Assembly: GCF_042242105.1 (NCBI RefSeq)
Contig: NC_092029.1
Location: 12,813,885 to 12,877,884 of the forward strand
Direction: 5' to 3'
Length of the DNA stretch: 64,000 nucleotides
Origin: Pempheris klunzingeri
Taxonomy: Eukaryota > Chordata > Actinopteri > Acropomatiformes > Pempheridae
Numbering within the stretch: position 1 is the stretch's first letter; every line of letters starts with the position of its first letter. Below are positions 1-10,771 of this stretch, one piece after another. Both the position numbers and the translations under genes were made by a program. Below the pieces are notes generated by a model. It was given only the letters and a program-made list of their open reading frames with translations, searched no databases and had not been told where the DNA came from.

Positions 1-455
1 GAGAGCTTGTGACTGTTCTAAAACACATTTTGATTCCTAGTCAGGACTGCAGACTATATAGCATGCTCTTGGGGGTTATTTTCCTTGTTGTTGAACTGTA
101 TACTGCAAACTGCATTCTCGCCTCTCCTTGACAGAACTGGGATGGAAAATGACGCAAGTGAGTGAACAGATCTGTCATAACTTGACAGAATTCATTAGGC
201 AGTGTGATTTCCACCACTGTCAGAAACCCGAAATTATGCATAGGCTGGACGAGTGATGATTTTGAGTTCCCCAAAGCATTTATTTATTGCTTTTCATCAG
301 AGTGGAAGTGGAGAGGGCATTGCTGCTTTCATTACTGGTGCTGGAATGAGGTCAGAGGGCAGTGGGGAAAATCTGCATCTGCATTTAAAGTGAAAAGCAT
401 TTTTGGAGATGAAAAGTTACAAATTTGTATCAAAATAACATTAAAGTCAGAGACA

Positions 456-533
456 CAAAGTTAGAAATTGTACTGTTCAGTTGCATCCATAATTTACCCC
501 ATATGCAACTGAACAGTACAATTTCTAACTTTG
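456..533. repeat. Perfect 31-bp inverted repeat (hairpin 1)
   Basis: Bases 456-486 are the exact reverse complement of 503-533, with a 16-base spacer between them. The arms contain no mismatch. The stem would form in RNA from either strand, and the site lies in the tulp4 intron. I see no flanking duplication that would identify it as a transposon. A recent template-switch event, a tiny foldback element or a small-RNA precursor are all possible. Confidence 0.9.
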
Positions 534-629
534 ACAACAGTGAGGTAGAGACCAGTGGGAGCTTTAATTCAAGTCCATCAAGAGTAAAATGTTTCTCCTC
601 CAACACATCATGGTTTATTCAGCAAATAC

Positions 630-653
630 TGATGATGATGATGATGATGATGA
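630..653. repeat. ATG/GAT trinucleotide microsatellite
   Basis: About eight tandem TGA/GAT units run without interruption. It is a simple repeat in intronic DNA with no coding context. Confidence 0.9.
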
Positions 654-944
654 AGCAAAGACAGTCTGAAACATTTTGTGAATAAAGCATGGTGTACTGG
701 AGAAGAGCTGTGCAATGTGTTTCAGTTTTGATGGATTTACAGTTGAATGGCAACCAAACTATAAAGATATAGTCTATTATATCTGTAGAAAACATGGGAA
801 CTATTGTGTTATATTTCAATCAATGGAAGGGCAGCTGTTGCACCTGCATCACCTAATGGAGAGCCAATAAAAAAACAAAACACCATTATCATACAAGTTC
901 AGTCAGTGATACTGGCAACCTGCATACACAAAACATATGTGTGT

Positions 945-1004
945 CATAGTGAACTTTAATCTGCTTAAGTAGCCACCTACTTAAGCAGATTAAAATTCAC
1001 TATG
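945..1004. repeat. 28-bp inverted repeat with 4-base loop (hairpin 2)
   Basis: Bases 945-972 pair with 977-1004 around the loop 973-976. The only mispair is C954 opposite A995. In RNA from the minus strand, the sense of tulp4, that position becomes a G-U wobble, so the stem would be fully paired. It lies about 410 bp from hairpin 1 and shares no sequence with it. Confidence 0.88.
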
Positions 1005-2579
1005 TTATCAACTCAAATTCACATGTGAAAAAAGTGGGTAAAATAGAGTTAGTTTCAACCTCCTCCACACTGCATGCACCAAAACAACAAAAGGGAAAAT
1101 TCAGTACTTGGACCACGTTCAAGTGGGCAGAGTTAAATGACATTTCTGCTGCGCTTCTGTCACTCTCTGTGGGGATTCATCCACTCTCCCCTCAGCTGCC
1201 TTATGGAATGCTGACTCAGCACCTTGCTCCATCTGACCAACAGCTACACCCACTAAAAGAGAAAACGCAACCTGTGTGCAATCTCCACTAATGCCAGCAC
1301 TGCTATATACTGACTGGAATATTCATATACATGGCGAGCAATTGACCCCAACTTTATTCAGCTGATCTCTCCAATAACAAAATAAAGGATCTCATTGCAC
1401 TTGTAGTGGGAAACTTTATAACCATGTTGAAATATGGGAGCAATGCCAGAGAGTGGGGCACTGAAATGCTTTGACTAGGAGCAGCGGAGAGATCTAATGC
1501 ATAATCACCTGCTGTAGGAAGACTCTCTGCCTGCAACAGCACAGGGTCTGCCACCCTTCAACTAAGGTACAACAACTCTGCTTGGCAAGACACTTGTTGC
1601 CACACCTGGTCTAAATAAGTGCAGTACTTGCAGCTTCAAGGACATTGTTCAGCACCTGACCCTGCAGCTAAAAACTTCTAAGACTGTACTCTTCCATCAT
1701 ATTTTTTATGAGCCCAGAGTGCTACTAGTGATAAAAGGATAATTATCAGTCATTTGCATTCCCCTGCATCATAGGTGTAAAGGACTGAGGAGGTCTGAGA
1801 AGTCTGTTTGGAGGTGATCAATAATCTGTTATTATAAGAATACCAGCAGAGAAACTGATCTTGTATTTACTGACAGTGTAGAGGGCAACTTGATATATGT
1901 ATTGTTTTATATGTTTAATAGGTCAAATGCAAAAAATTCTGCTTTAAATTAATCAATCCTAAACTATTTTCAGTGAGTCAGAGTAGCCTTCAGTTATAAC
2001 ACACCTGAGAGTATTAAATTAATGATTTTGGAAAAAAAACGTTTTCTTGTAAACACAATATGATCACTACTTTTAAGAGCAACACTGAAATAGAAAAGTA
2101 CTGGTTGGTGGGGCATATTGATGTTGAAATAAATATTGTCATTGTAACTTTTATGATGATTTTTTTGTCGTTAGTTCTTTGCCTGTCCTTTAACACAAAT
2201 ATCTTTACTCTAGTATGAATGATCTAATATGCATTTAAGATAAACTTTAATAATACGACACGGGGATATTCATACAGAAGCTCAAGAGTCAAAAGTAGGG
2301 GGAAGACTAACTGACTAATAAATAGAAAAACATAACAAAAAATAAAGACACCACTCACTTATAAAGATATGACCATGATGGGTTTTTGCTCATGATAATT
2401 GCAATACAGTACACGCATAGTGTGAAGGACGAAGAATGTAAAAAATATATCAAATACTGCACAAAGATTGGACTGCACGGGATACAGGCAGGATTTACAC
2501 GGGACAACTGCACGGTATAAAAAAGAATAAACAGGGTATGTAGCCTGGGACATTCACCGTCCCATGAAACTCGTCTTAC

Positions 2580-2831
2580 CTCGCTGTTGTGCCCTCTGAG
2601 GTTGAAGTTTACTCTCTGCGGGGTGGGCCGGTCCCTTCTGCAGTGGCTGGAAGTGAACGTGACCCCGACAACTCCTCGGCCGTTCCCGGTGGCGAGCCAG
2701 CCCTCCTCGTAGTAGCGCTTCCTGCACACCGGCTTCTCCTTCTCGCTCTTGGGCACTCGGCCCTTCCAGGACAGGCACAGGATGTTGGAGTCGCTGCAGA
2801 GGACCGGACCATGCTCCACGGCGGCGAACAT
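2580..2831 (-). CDS. tulp4: Tubby-like protein 4, first coding exon (gene partial)
   Basis: The 84 codons read from ATG 2831 to a GTAAGA donor just after 2580. The protein begins MFAAVEHGPVLCSDSN and contains LSWKGRVPKSEKEKP and NFNLRGHNSE, nearly identical to the start of vertebrate TULP4. TULP4 (tubby superfamily protein, TUSP) has WD40 repeats, a SOCS box and a C-terminal tubby domain, and is thought to act as a substrate receptor for cullin-RING ubiquitin ligases. Only the start of the WD40 region is here. A likely acceptor (TTTTGTAG) ends at 2844, leaving 12 bases of 5' UTR in this exon. The exon is phase 0 at its 3' end. Teleosts can carry two copies (tulp4a and tulp4b), and I cannot tell which this is. 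Confidence 0.93.
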
Positions 2832-2843
2832 CCCTGCAGCTCT

Positions 2844-4792
2844 CTACAAAACACCCAGAGGGAGGCCGGGGCTTCTTCGGAGAGGTCGGTACCCTTATGA
2901 GCGCCTCTCCTCCGATGAGGTTATTGGTTTGGTGTCGGGTGTGAGACAGCGACAACGGTGCATAGTACTTGCGCTTTCCCTTGGCTATCTCGGTGATTTG
3001 CAACACGGATTAAAGGTGATCAGTGAAAACTTCTCCACAAACAAGAATGAGGTTACAAAAGTGTGGACTTCAGCATTGCTGGGGTGAAGATATAGCTGAA
3101 TGGGCTGCATACACAACAAAAGGCACTCATTCAAGTCATTTTGATGTGTTTGATCAGCGAGCTGCTTTGTTGGTCCTGTTTGGTTCACAAGGAAACAAAT
3201 AAGAAGCAGGAAAATATTTAGAAATCCAAAGTGGCAGATTCCAGACTCACATCAGCTGATCAAAAACTAACACAAAAGGTGTTTTTTTTCTTGTAAACTC
3301 ATCAACAGGCAACGCATCCATTTTCCACTCGATCCGTCCCAGTGCTTCCAGTTGATGTAAGAATCGTCTCTGTCCAGTTCAGTGTGTCATGTCTGGGCTC
3401 CGTGTCCTCCTCACAGGACCCCGGCCGTGTGTGTGAGAGGAGGAGGAGCAGGGACTCCTCTCCATCAGCTGTCAGCCCGCAGGAGAGCTGCTTCTCCCGC
3501 TAACGTCATCACGTCTGCCAGCCTGCCTTGTCGACCCGCCTCGGGGATCCCATGGAGGACTGCTGGAAAACACAAAAGAGAGAGTCTCATTTTAAAATGG
3601 GCACCAAATAAACAAACGAGTGCTGTAAAAAAAAAAAAAAATCTGTTTAAATCGTTTAACAAAGCGGACAAGGTGCCACCGTACAAGCAGTGTAATGTGC
3701 CGCCCACAGCCGCCAATTTAAATATTAATGCGCTGGCCTAAAATTACCCCTCACTCACCGTTACTTATGTCACTTCAGTTCAGGACTATCCTGCTCAGCG
3801 GAAGGATATTTAACTAATTGCTGAATTATTTAAAACAGAATCACGTATCATTTTAGCTTTCCGTTTTATTAAAAGCTATACCAACGGAACAAAGCGGCCT
3901 CTCGTGGATAAATGGTTTAAATAAACAATAAAAGAAGGAAACAGACTAAAGGTAAACAACAAAACAGAGATAAAAAAAAGGCGAAAGAGTTATCCAACCG
4001 GTACCGTTAGCCAAGACAGACCAGTGGGCTCTAACGGACGTCAACAGATCCGACAATAAAATGACACCCGGTGGACAACCGTTGTTCAAAAATATAGTCC
4101 AAATACGGGTTAAATCAAAGAAAACATGATGCCCACACCAGTCCAAATAAGACTACGGTACAAGAACATCACACACACCTCCAGCAAAAGAAATACTCAA
4201 ATATAGAACAATATGCCACTCAGTCAGAAAGAGCCAGTCCTGCTGGTGATAATAACACTAAAGACTGACAGTCACATACTGCTGAAGACCGTGAGATGAT
4301 GCTAAAATAGCACAAACACCCATAACACTGAGCTGCCTGCTAGCTACAGCTAGCTATATCCTGGATGTGGGATCAGGACAGAGAGCTCTGTGGGCTCCGC
4401 GGGTGAAAACATGTCAGCAGCAGGATTAATCTTTCCTCTTCATTTACCTTCTTCGTGCACTGACGCTAAACTAAACCGAGCTAACGTTGTCTGCCTGTGC
4501 TGTCCCCTCCACGGAGAACAGCCACTGATAGCTAGCCGGCTAACCGACCAGCTAGCTGAACCTGATCCACCATCAGCGGAGTCTGGCTGCGTCCATCCGC
4601 CGCTGGCACTCGCCGCTAACAGGCTACTGCTAGCACGTTAGCCGACTGATTATTCTAATGGGGTTTTCTATATTAGCATGTAGCTTTTCAAAGTAACCAC
4701 GTATCGGCGGCGCAATGGACAAAGTGGCAGAATAATAGCGGACCTGTCGTCAACAAAGCCGGAGAAACATGAATGGTCAGTGGGGCTGTTAC
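2844..4792 (-). other. tulp4: tulp4 5' intron / upstream DNA with CpG-rich patches
   Basis: No convincing coding exon was seen here on either strand. The stretches near 3400-3560 and 4390-4650 are rich in CpG and look like promoter or first-exon DNA. The intervening DNA is AT-rich, with an A-run near 3628-3640. If the first tulp4 exon ends at 4793, this is its first intron; alternative first exons near 3500 are equally possible. Confidence 0.4.
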
Positions 4793-4877
4793 CTCCGCTC
4801 CGTGCTGCTGCTGCTGCTTCCTCTGCCCACAGCCTGCTCCTGCACACTGGCAGGGCCCGACAGCTGGGCCACGTGAC
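4793..4877 (-). promoter_or_regulatory. tulp4: Candidate tulp4 first (non-coding) exon and core promoter
   Basis: On the minus strand a GTAACA donor follows base 4793, preceded by a GC-rich, CAG-repeat-like leader. A CACGTGAC E-box lies just upstream (4870-4877). Position and composition suggest a promoter/first exon for tulp4. No transcript evidence is available, and the transcription start is a guess. Confidence 0.35.
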
Positions 4878-4899
4878 ACACATGTGACTCAGACCCATT

Positions 4900-5669
4900 A
4901 AATTATCACAGCTCGCATCAATAACTGTGGAGTTTTAACTTTAATCTAATCTCCTCTCAAACGAGGATGAAACAATATGTTCTCCATTGACAGGCTGGGA
5001 GCACTCCAGTTCTTAACATCGATCTGCTCACAAATGTGTAATAGCGTGCAGTGACTCTGTTACAGGTAAAGGTCCTGCTTTGGTAAAAGTATTATATCTG
5101 AATGTACCTGAAGCATCAAATGTACTCATTATTGGATGGACTTTGGCCAAAGAAAGAGGAGGCATGACTGTTTTCACGGTTCTGACTTTAAAGATAATCT
5201 TTTTGCTGTTTGGGATAGGGAGGGTTGATTTTAAAGACTGTGATATCTTGCACATTGTTAACCTGCGTTTGATTTGTGGGACACACAGCAAACTTTTACA
5301 CCAACAATGCATCCAGTGCCACTTTTAACAGCTATCTGAGTAACCTGAGATAAATACCATATCTATATGTGAAAATCTGTACCTCAAACCTTTAGCATCA
5401 TTTGTTACTCTTTCTCTCTTTCTTTTTCTAAGATTCACTTGGCTTGATGTCTGCATTACACAACATATGCATCTATGTCTAGTCCTTGTATTAGGTTTAC
5501 TATTTAGACATTCATTTGAATAACTGATGGTGTTTTTAGACGTTCATTTACTAATTATCGATCAAAATAAATATTCTCCATCCAACCACAAACAGTTTTG
5601 CAGGTTATTTGCCCAGATTTGTTCAACATCATATAAGATACATACATCAGTACCAAAAGTCTGTTTATG
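4900..5669. other. Intergenic DNA between tulp4 and mrps10
   Basis: AT-rich sequence between the two head-to-head genes. I see no gene, RNA gene or repeat that I recognise. Confidence 0.5.
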
Positions 5670-5673
5670 TTAA

Positions 5674-5973
5674 CCCTTTAACGCCAGGTGTATCATATTT
5701 GATACATGAGTTTTTGAGACCTCTACATCATCAGTGTGATATTTTTTGGTTTTTTGTATCTTATCTGTGTTTTATATGTTTTTGTTTGTTTACGATGAAC
5801 AAACTGTGAGCAATAAATTGCACAAAAATGCCGGATGTAGCAAAAACGATGCAAATTAAGACTTTTTAAACTTTTTTTTTTTTTTTTAATTTGTCAGAAG
5901 GTTCAACAAACACTCCAGTTTCAAAGAAATTTGAATTTTCTGGCAATTTTTTCATGGTTCAGGCATTAAAGGG
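5674..5973. mobile_element. 300-bp non-autonomous DNA transposon (MITE, piggyBac-like TTAA target)
   Basis: The element starts CCCTTTAACGCC (5674-5685) and ends GGCATTAAAGGG (5962-5973); these ends are inverted repeats matching at 11 of 12 bases. It is flanked by TTAA on the left (5670-5673) and TTGA on the right (5974-5977), consistent with a TTAA target duplication carrying one change. The interior is AT-rich with a T-run (5873-5887) and no transposase. TTAA duplication with short CCC-starting ends is the piggyBac pattern, so this is probably a deletion derivative. It ends 120 bp before the mrps10 start codon. Confidence 0.75.
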
Positions 5974-6088
5974 TTGAAGAGGTTGGTCCAGCTGTGTACT
6001 CTGGCCCTCTCAGCTGTGGTCGTTCACCCTCCAGTACACACGAGGGCAGCACTGAAAACTTATTTCAACTTTTGTCCCACCTTCCCCA

Positions 6089-6101
6089 CAAACATGGCCG
6101 C
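6089..6101 (+). promoter_or_regulatory. mrps10: YY1-type motif overlapping the mrps10 start codon
   Basis: The sequence CAAACATGGCCGC around ATG 6094 fits the YY1 consensus (AAnATGGCnGC). YY1 sites straddling the start codon are common in genes for mitochondrial proteins, and imply a short 5' UTR starting near here. Confidence 0.5.
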
Positions 6102-8293
6102 TCCCATGGCTCTCAGGCGTCAATTATGCTGTCTGGCGAGGATATTTAGTGGAAGCTCACATTCGGTACAGTAACCAACATATTTCTTGTTTTTGCGCAG
6201 CATCTGTGTATAATTAACCATCGTGATAGTTTATGTTAGAACATCTGACTATTCGGTCGGTGCTGCATGCTGGTCACGACCACACTGCATGAATACAGCA
6301 AATGTCATCTGTAGATGTTCACTAATTAAGTTTATTCACAGGGACCGAGAGCTTTGGGCGCCTGTTCAGCTCTCAGGAAATGTAATATAATCAGGTAGGT
6401 TACAGTTTTTGTTCTATGATGTAAGTCTGTGTTGTTTATTAATAATAGTAACAAACACTTTTACTGTACATCAATGAGGCAGCAGTTGTCCTTACAACCA
6501 TTTGGTTCCAGTGGTATGAAACATTACACAAATTGTTTAAGCAGCATTGCACATGTTAAATTAAAAATTAAATGTATCAATGTAGAGCATGAATCTATGA
6601 TTAGAGCACTTGTTTGGCTGCATTAAAATGACAATACTCTAAAGGGTTTTACAGGAAATACAAAAGGACAGGTTTGAATAAACGAAGTAAAGCCATGAAT
6701 AAGTGATTACAGAAAAAGCAATCTAGTTTTAGTATAATTGTACTAATAAGAATTGTATAGAAGTAAGCTGTGCAAAGCTGCAGAAGGAAATTATTCCACA
6801 ATCTGTCATTCAGAGTGGCAAAAGGCTGCAACATGGGTGTCTGTTTTGATTGGTAGAGTGTATGTGGCTATAACTGATCTCTACATTAATTAAAAGATCC
6901 TGAAATCTGTCCTGAAATTCTACAACATCACATATATTTGCGTTATCAACTGTTATAATATACTCAGTGGATTTGAAACAGGACTGAGCGTGAAGCCAAA
7001 ACCAAACTCAACTAAGCCGTTTTCTCACACTAACGTCACAGTATCATTTGTGATAAACTTGATAACTATGCCAGAGATTAATTACTGTTGTTTCTCTGCA
7101 GGTCCCATCTCCCTTTGCCACCCAGCACTTCCCTCCACACAGCAACAGTGTTTTCATCAGCAACACCTTCATCAGTGGGTTATCACTACAGTTTCTTTAT
7201 TCTACCTTAGACTATGTTTTAATAGCCCAATATTAATATAATATGAAAAGTGATACTCGTACACGTGTGCATGTGTCTTGCTTCCTGCTTACACTGGTTT
7301 CCTTGCAGATCACTGTCACAGAGGAGCCCGACACACTGTTTCAGAAGGTGTCAGTGTTGGTCAAAGCTCACGACAGAGCCGTGTTGGACAGCTATGAGTT
7401 CTTTTCCACCATGGCAGCTAAAGAGCTGGGCATCACCGTCAACAAAGTGTGAGTACCAACAGAGCTAAGATGCCTCTGCCTGTCAGGCTGGCTCCTACAC
7501 CGCCTGTTTTTAAATCCCTCCTTAAAACGCATCTTTATTCCTCATCTTTTAACTCAGTGTGAGAGCTGACTTTCTTCTTCTTATGCTCTTTTTGTCTTGT
7601 AAACTAGTATTTTATTGTTTCTCTTGCGTTATTTTATGGTCTCTGCTGTTCCTTGGTCAGCTGTTGTTGCTCTTAAATGTGCTTCATAAATAAAGTTGGA
7701 CTGGATTAGCCGTACATTACAGCTGACAGTTACAGATGATCTACTTTCCTCTGCCACAGTTATGAACCTCCTAAGGACACAGAGAGGTTTACAGTCCTGA
7801 AGTCAGTTCACATCTTCAAAAAACACAGGGTCCAGTATGAGATGAGGACACACTACCGGTGCATTGAGGTGATGAGCCTGAACATGGCTATTTATGTTTG
7901 TTTAATTCAATTACTCTGTACTGTACTTGCATCTTAAAATCAACCCTTTAAAATAATGTCTGTTACTTATATTGTGATGATGAGATGAAGAGTTTAAGAT
8001 CTGTTCTCTTGTTTTGTAGCTGTCTCACATAACGGGCAGCACAGCACAGGTGTACCTTGAATACATCCAGAGGAACCTCCCTGAAGGTGTAGCCATGGCG
8101 GTGACAAAGGTAAGTTACTGCAGAGTCAGTCGTTCAGTGGCAGTGATCCCACCTGCTCAGTCTAATTATACATGCATGAATGAATGGACCCCTCTTCTGT
8201 TCATGTTATCAGACTGCCATGGAGAAGGTTCCAGATCACATCCTTGAACCCATATGGGATGACCACCCCATCGCCGACAAGCCCAGCCAGTGA
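6094..8293 (+). CDS. mrps10: Mitochondrial small ribosomal subunit protein uS10m
   Basis: Seven exons: 6094-6165, 6342-6394, 7102-7174, 7309-7448, 7760-7868, 8020-8109 and 8213-8293. Together they give 618 nt, 205 aa (human about 201). The N-terminus ([13 protein letters not shown], arginine-containing, no acidic residues) is a plausible mitochondrial targeting peptide. The uS10 domain, from about residue 70, carries the MRPS10 signatures [51 protein letters not shown] and the C-terminal EPIWDDH. The product is part of the head of the mitochondrial 28S subunit and supports translation of mtDNA-encoded respiratory proteins. All joins are GT-AG and in phase. The third donor (CA|GTGGGT at 7174) is the weakest site, but it is the only one that keeps the frame. 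Confidence 0.96.
7486..7706 (+). repeat. Probable LINE 3'-end fragment
   Basis: This stretch in the fourth mrps10 intron reads like a widespread fish repeat: a T-rich body with CTTAAAACGCATCTTTATTC, ending in CTTCATAAATAAAGTTGGA. That form resembles the 3' tail of fish non-LTR retrotransposons. I cannot assign the family without a library search. Confidence 0.5.
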
Positions 8294-8557
8294 ATTCAGT
8301 GACGAGAAACGGATGCTTCTTTTATGTCATTGGGAACTGGAATATTGACATGATCATAATGGACTCATGGACCACTCATCATATAAATTTCAACATTGTC
8401 AATCTAGTGTTGAACGGCACAGAAAAAGGTCATCAGTTCATACTGTCAACACATAATGACTTACATGTTTAACAATCATTCACTGGCTGCTGTGTGTCTT
8501 CACTGTCTTTCTGTGGCAAAACAGTGTGAGATCAATTGTACATTGTGGATTTTCTTG

Positions 8558-8563
8558 AATAAA
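8558..8563 (+). terminator. mrps10: Poly(A) signal of mrps10
   Basis: AATAAA lies 264 bases after the mrps10 stop codon, in the context TTGAATAAATAAC, with a GT/T-rich stretch further downstream. It predicts a 3' UTR of about 290 bases. Confidence 0.75.
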
Positions 8564-8760
8564 TAACTTCTGCATTTAACGACAACCTTAACTCACCCTT
8601 TAATGCAGTTATTTTGTGGGAATTGTGATTCTAGTAATTATATCATATTAATATTAATGCTTGTTTAATTGTCAGCAGTGATATTGGATTGCAATTCTGT
8701 ATGAACACATGTATTCTGTAGGACACAAGACTAGCACACGAGACATTTCTTTAATTTTCA

Positions 8761-8766
8761 TTTATT
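8761..8766 (-). terminator. Candidate poly(A) signal of a minus-strand transcript
   Basis: TTTATT on the plus strand is AATAAA on the minus strand. It would end a transcript running tail-to-tail towards mrps10, with about 200 bp between the two 3' ends. Its owner is probably the transcript carrying the exon at 10657-10771. Confidence 0.4.
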
Positions 8767-10587
8767 AAATAATTAGTATACACCAAACTTTGAGGCACAA
8801 TATAGGGGGAAAAAGTACTGAATTTAACATTCAAATGTGTTCAACAGTGAAAACAACCTGACGTATGCAGGCTCAGTGACTGAGCAATACTTCCCGTCAT
8901 TTCAGGGAGATTTCCTGGTAAAAGTCCCTGCATTTATCATCACAGGCACTTTTCTCCACTGCAATAATTACTGAATGTTAGGCCTGCCCCCCCCACCACC
9001 CCTCTCTTCCTGTATTAGATGAGCTATCATACAGAGGTCATACATAAATCAGTGTCATCTTTAAAAAAGGAAACTGTGGTGAGGCACTTTAACATTTCTT
9101 TGCTGCAAAAAGGCTCAATATTTCCAGCTACACAACACAACTCATTACTAGTATAATTTTGAGTCCCTGATCATGAACCCAGTCTGATTATAAATGTTGT
9201 TGCCCATATAATTTTAAATGATTTCTTCCGTAATGACCATGGATCCACAATGAATACGTAGGTATTTGTAACAACTAACTGTGACAGAAATTACGTAAAT
9301 TCTAAACATGATCCACATACATTTCCTTCTTAGTTTGTTTGGATACTGCAGGTTTGAAAAGATCAGCCTTAGTAAGATGCACATGAATCTCACAAAAACT
9401 TACCTGAATCCTAAAAATGCTCCAACCACTAGACAAAACTGTTACAAGTTTAAACTAATGAGATTCATACATCATTATAATGTAAGATACAACTATACTT
9501 CCTAAAAACATGGTGATACTCTAATTGCACTACATGTACCATGGGAATCTTTACTTCTAAAACGTAAATCCCTCAACACACCTTAACAACAGGCGTCTGA
9601 ATGTTTTGTCAGTGATGTAGTGATGCATTGTAAAGCCGTGCTCACCAGCACAGACAGACAGCAGTGTTGTGTCCTACTGCTGCAGAGTTTAGGTCGAGCT
9701 TGTGAACTTTCCTGTTGGCTTTGTTGCCCACAAGTGAATATTTGCCCAATACCTAAACTTTTATTCACTGACATCTGCTTTGCCTATTGATGTTTTGAAA
9801 GTAGACATATTGACTTGTCACAGTAGGAAAAGCACAGATACCATGTAACAATGTGATTAAATCTAAGTAAATCTAAATCTAGTCTTTTTTAGGCAATGTA
9901 TTAATTATTTTACTTCTGAAGAAAATGATTCTAGATAAAATAAAAGCACGCAGACTCAAAGTACTTTTATTGCACAACTATGAGGCTCAAACTGTTAAAA
10001 TCAGAGGGTTATTGTCAAGCTTTGACCCCAATATTAAGGGGCTGTTTTTGTATTGTTGTTATATTTTTTGAAAGCCACCAGATGTCACTGTGCTCACTGC
10101 ACTTTAAGCCCCAGAGCTTCTGATCATTTTTCCAGCACAAATAGAATAAAATAAATCACTACTAATAACATCAACGATGCTCCATTCAATTCAGTGGCAG
10201 TCTTGACAGTGAGGCAGCATGAACAATAACAGGACCCTGGAACTGAGGCAGCAAAATGACAGTCAGACTTCCTTAGTTTTATTATTCATGCTTTTTGTGC
10301 TTTTCCTACTGAGACAAGTCAAAATTTCTGCACACCAGTTATTAGTGCAATAATACTGGTTCATAGACCATCTCGTCCTGGATATACGTGCATTCTCCTT
10401 ACATCATCACAAGATGCACTTACAGCCTGTTCTTGTTAAAATTTTAAAAAGGTACAGACGTACTTCCATGTAAGTCGAGCAAAAATCGGTTTGCTCGACT
10501 ATTGGTTGGAGCCATTAATAAGAGATAAAAACTACCATAACCTTTTATCCTACAGTCCTTTGTGCCTCACTGAAATCAGCTTCCATC
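8767..10587 (-). other. Probable 3' UTR of a minus-strand transcript
   Basis: A good minus-strand acceptor (TTTCTCTCTTTCAG) ends at 10588, and no long frame follows it, so 10587 down to about 8745 would be non-coding 3' UTR ending at the signal at 8761. The stretch contains a C-run near 8986, a CCACCAGATGTCACTGT segment near 10076 and the small hairpin at 10473-10500. It is inferred from splice sites only. Confidence 0.35.
10473..10500. repeat. 11-bp perfect inverted repeat
   Basis: AGTCGAGCAAA (10473-10483) and TTTGCTCGACT (10490-10500) are exact reverse complements around a six-base loop. It lies inside the presumed 3' UTR of the minus-strand transcript, so it could form a stem-loop there. 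Confidence 0.8.
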
Positions 10588-10656
10588 CTGAAAGAGAGAA
10601 ACTCCAGGCGTCAGTGAGGGAGGGGTTCAGGGATTAAGACACAAGAGGAGGCTCAC

Positions 10657-10771
10657 CTTTTCAAGTGAAGAGCCGGACCTTAGGCGTCACGCCGCTGGTG
10701 AAGGAGGGGGGAGATGTGAGGGAGGGCCTGGGTTCCTGGGGCCTGGGAGGTTAACTGTACTGTGTGCCCCC
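10657..10771 (-). CDS. Candidate alternative terminal coding exon (proline-rich)
   Basis: A minus-strand acceptor (GTTGTTGTCTCCTGAAG) opens at 10771 and a GTGAGC donor follows 10657. A 69-base intron then leads to the strong acceptor at 10588. Entered in the phase left by exon 5 of the RGG gene, the exon reads GAHSTVNLPGPRNPGPPSHL and then a few more residues to a stop; this is proline/glycine-rich like that gene. A second acceptor at about 10744 gives another open frame, ending TSGVTPKVRLFT and a stop. It could be an alternative 3' end of the RGG gene, the end of a separate gene, or chance. Neither frame is proven. Confidence 0.3.

Larger units (their letters stand above)
1..2579 (-). other. 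tulp4: tulp4 intron following the first coding exon (partial)
   Basis: This stretch lies downstream (minus-strand sense) of the tulp4 first coding exon. I looked on the minus strand for the next TULP4 exon, which continues the WD40 region, and did not find it, so it must lie off the left edge. The stretch is AT-rich and holds two long hairpins (456-533 and 945-1004), a short ATG-trinucleotide tract and otherwise unremarkable DNA. The open frames present are short and match no family I know. Confidence 0.6.

Noticed and set aside
456-1004. The two hairpins as annotated microRNA genes
   Set aside because: Neither arm matches a microRNA that I recognise, and the second loop is only four bases, too tight for a usual pre-miRNA; kept as hairpins only.
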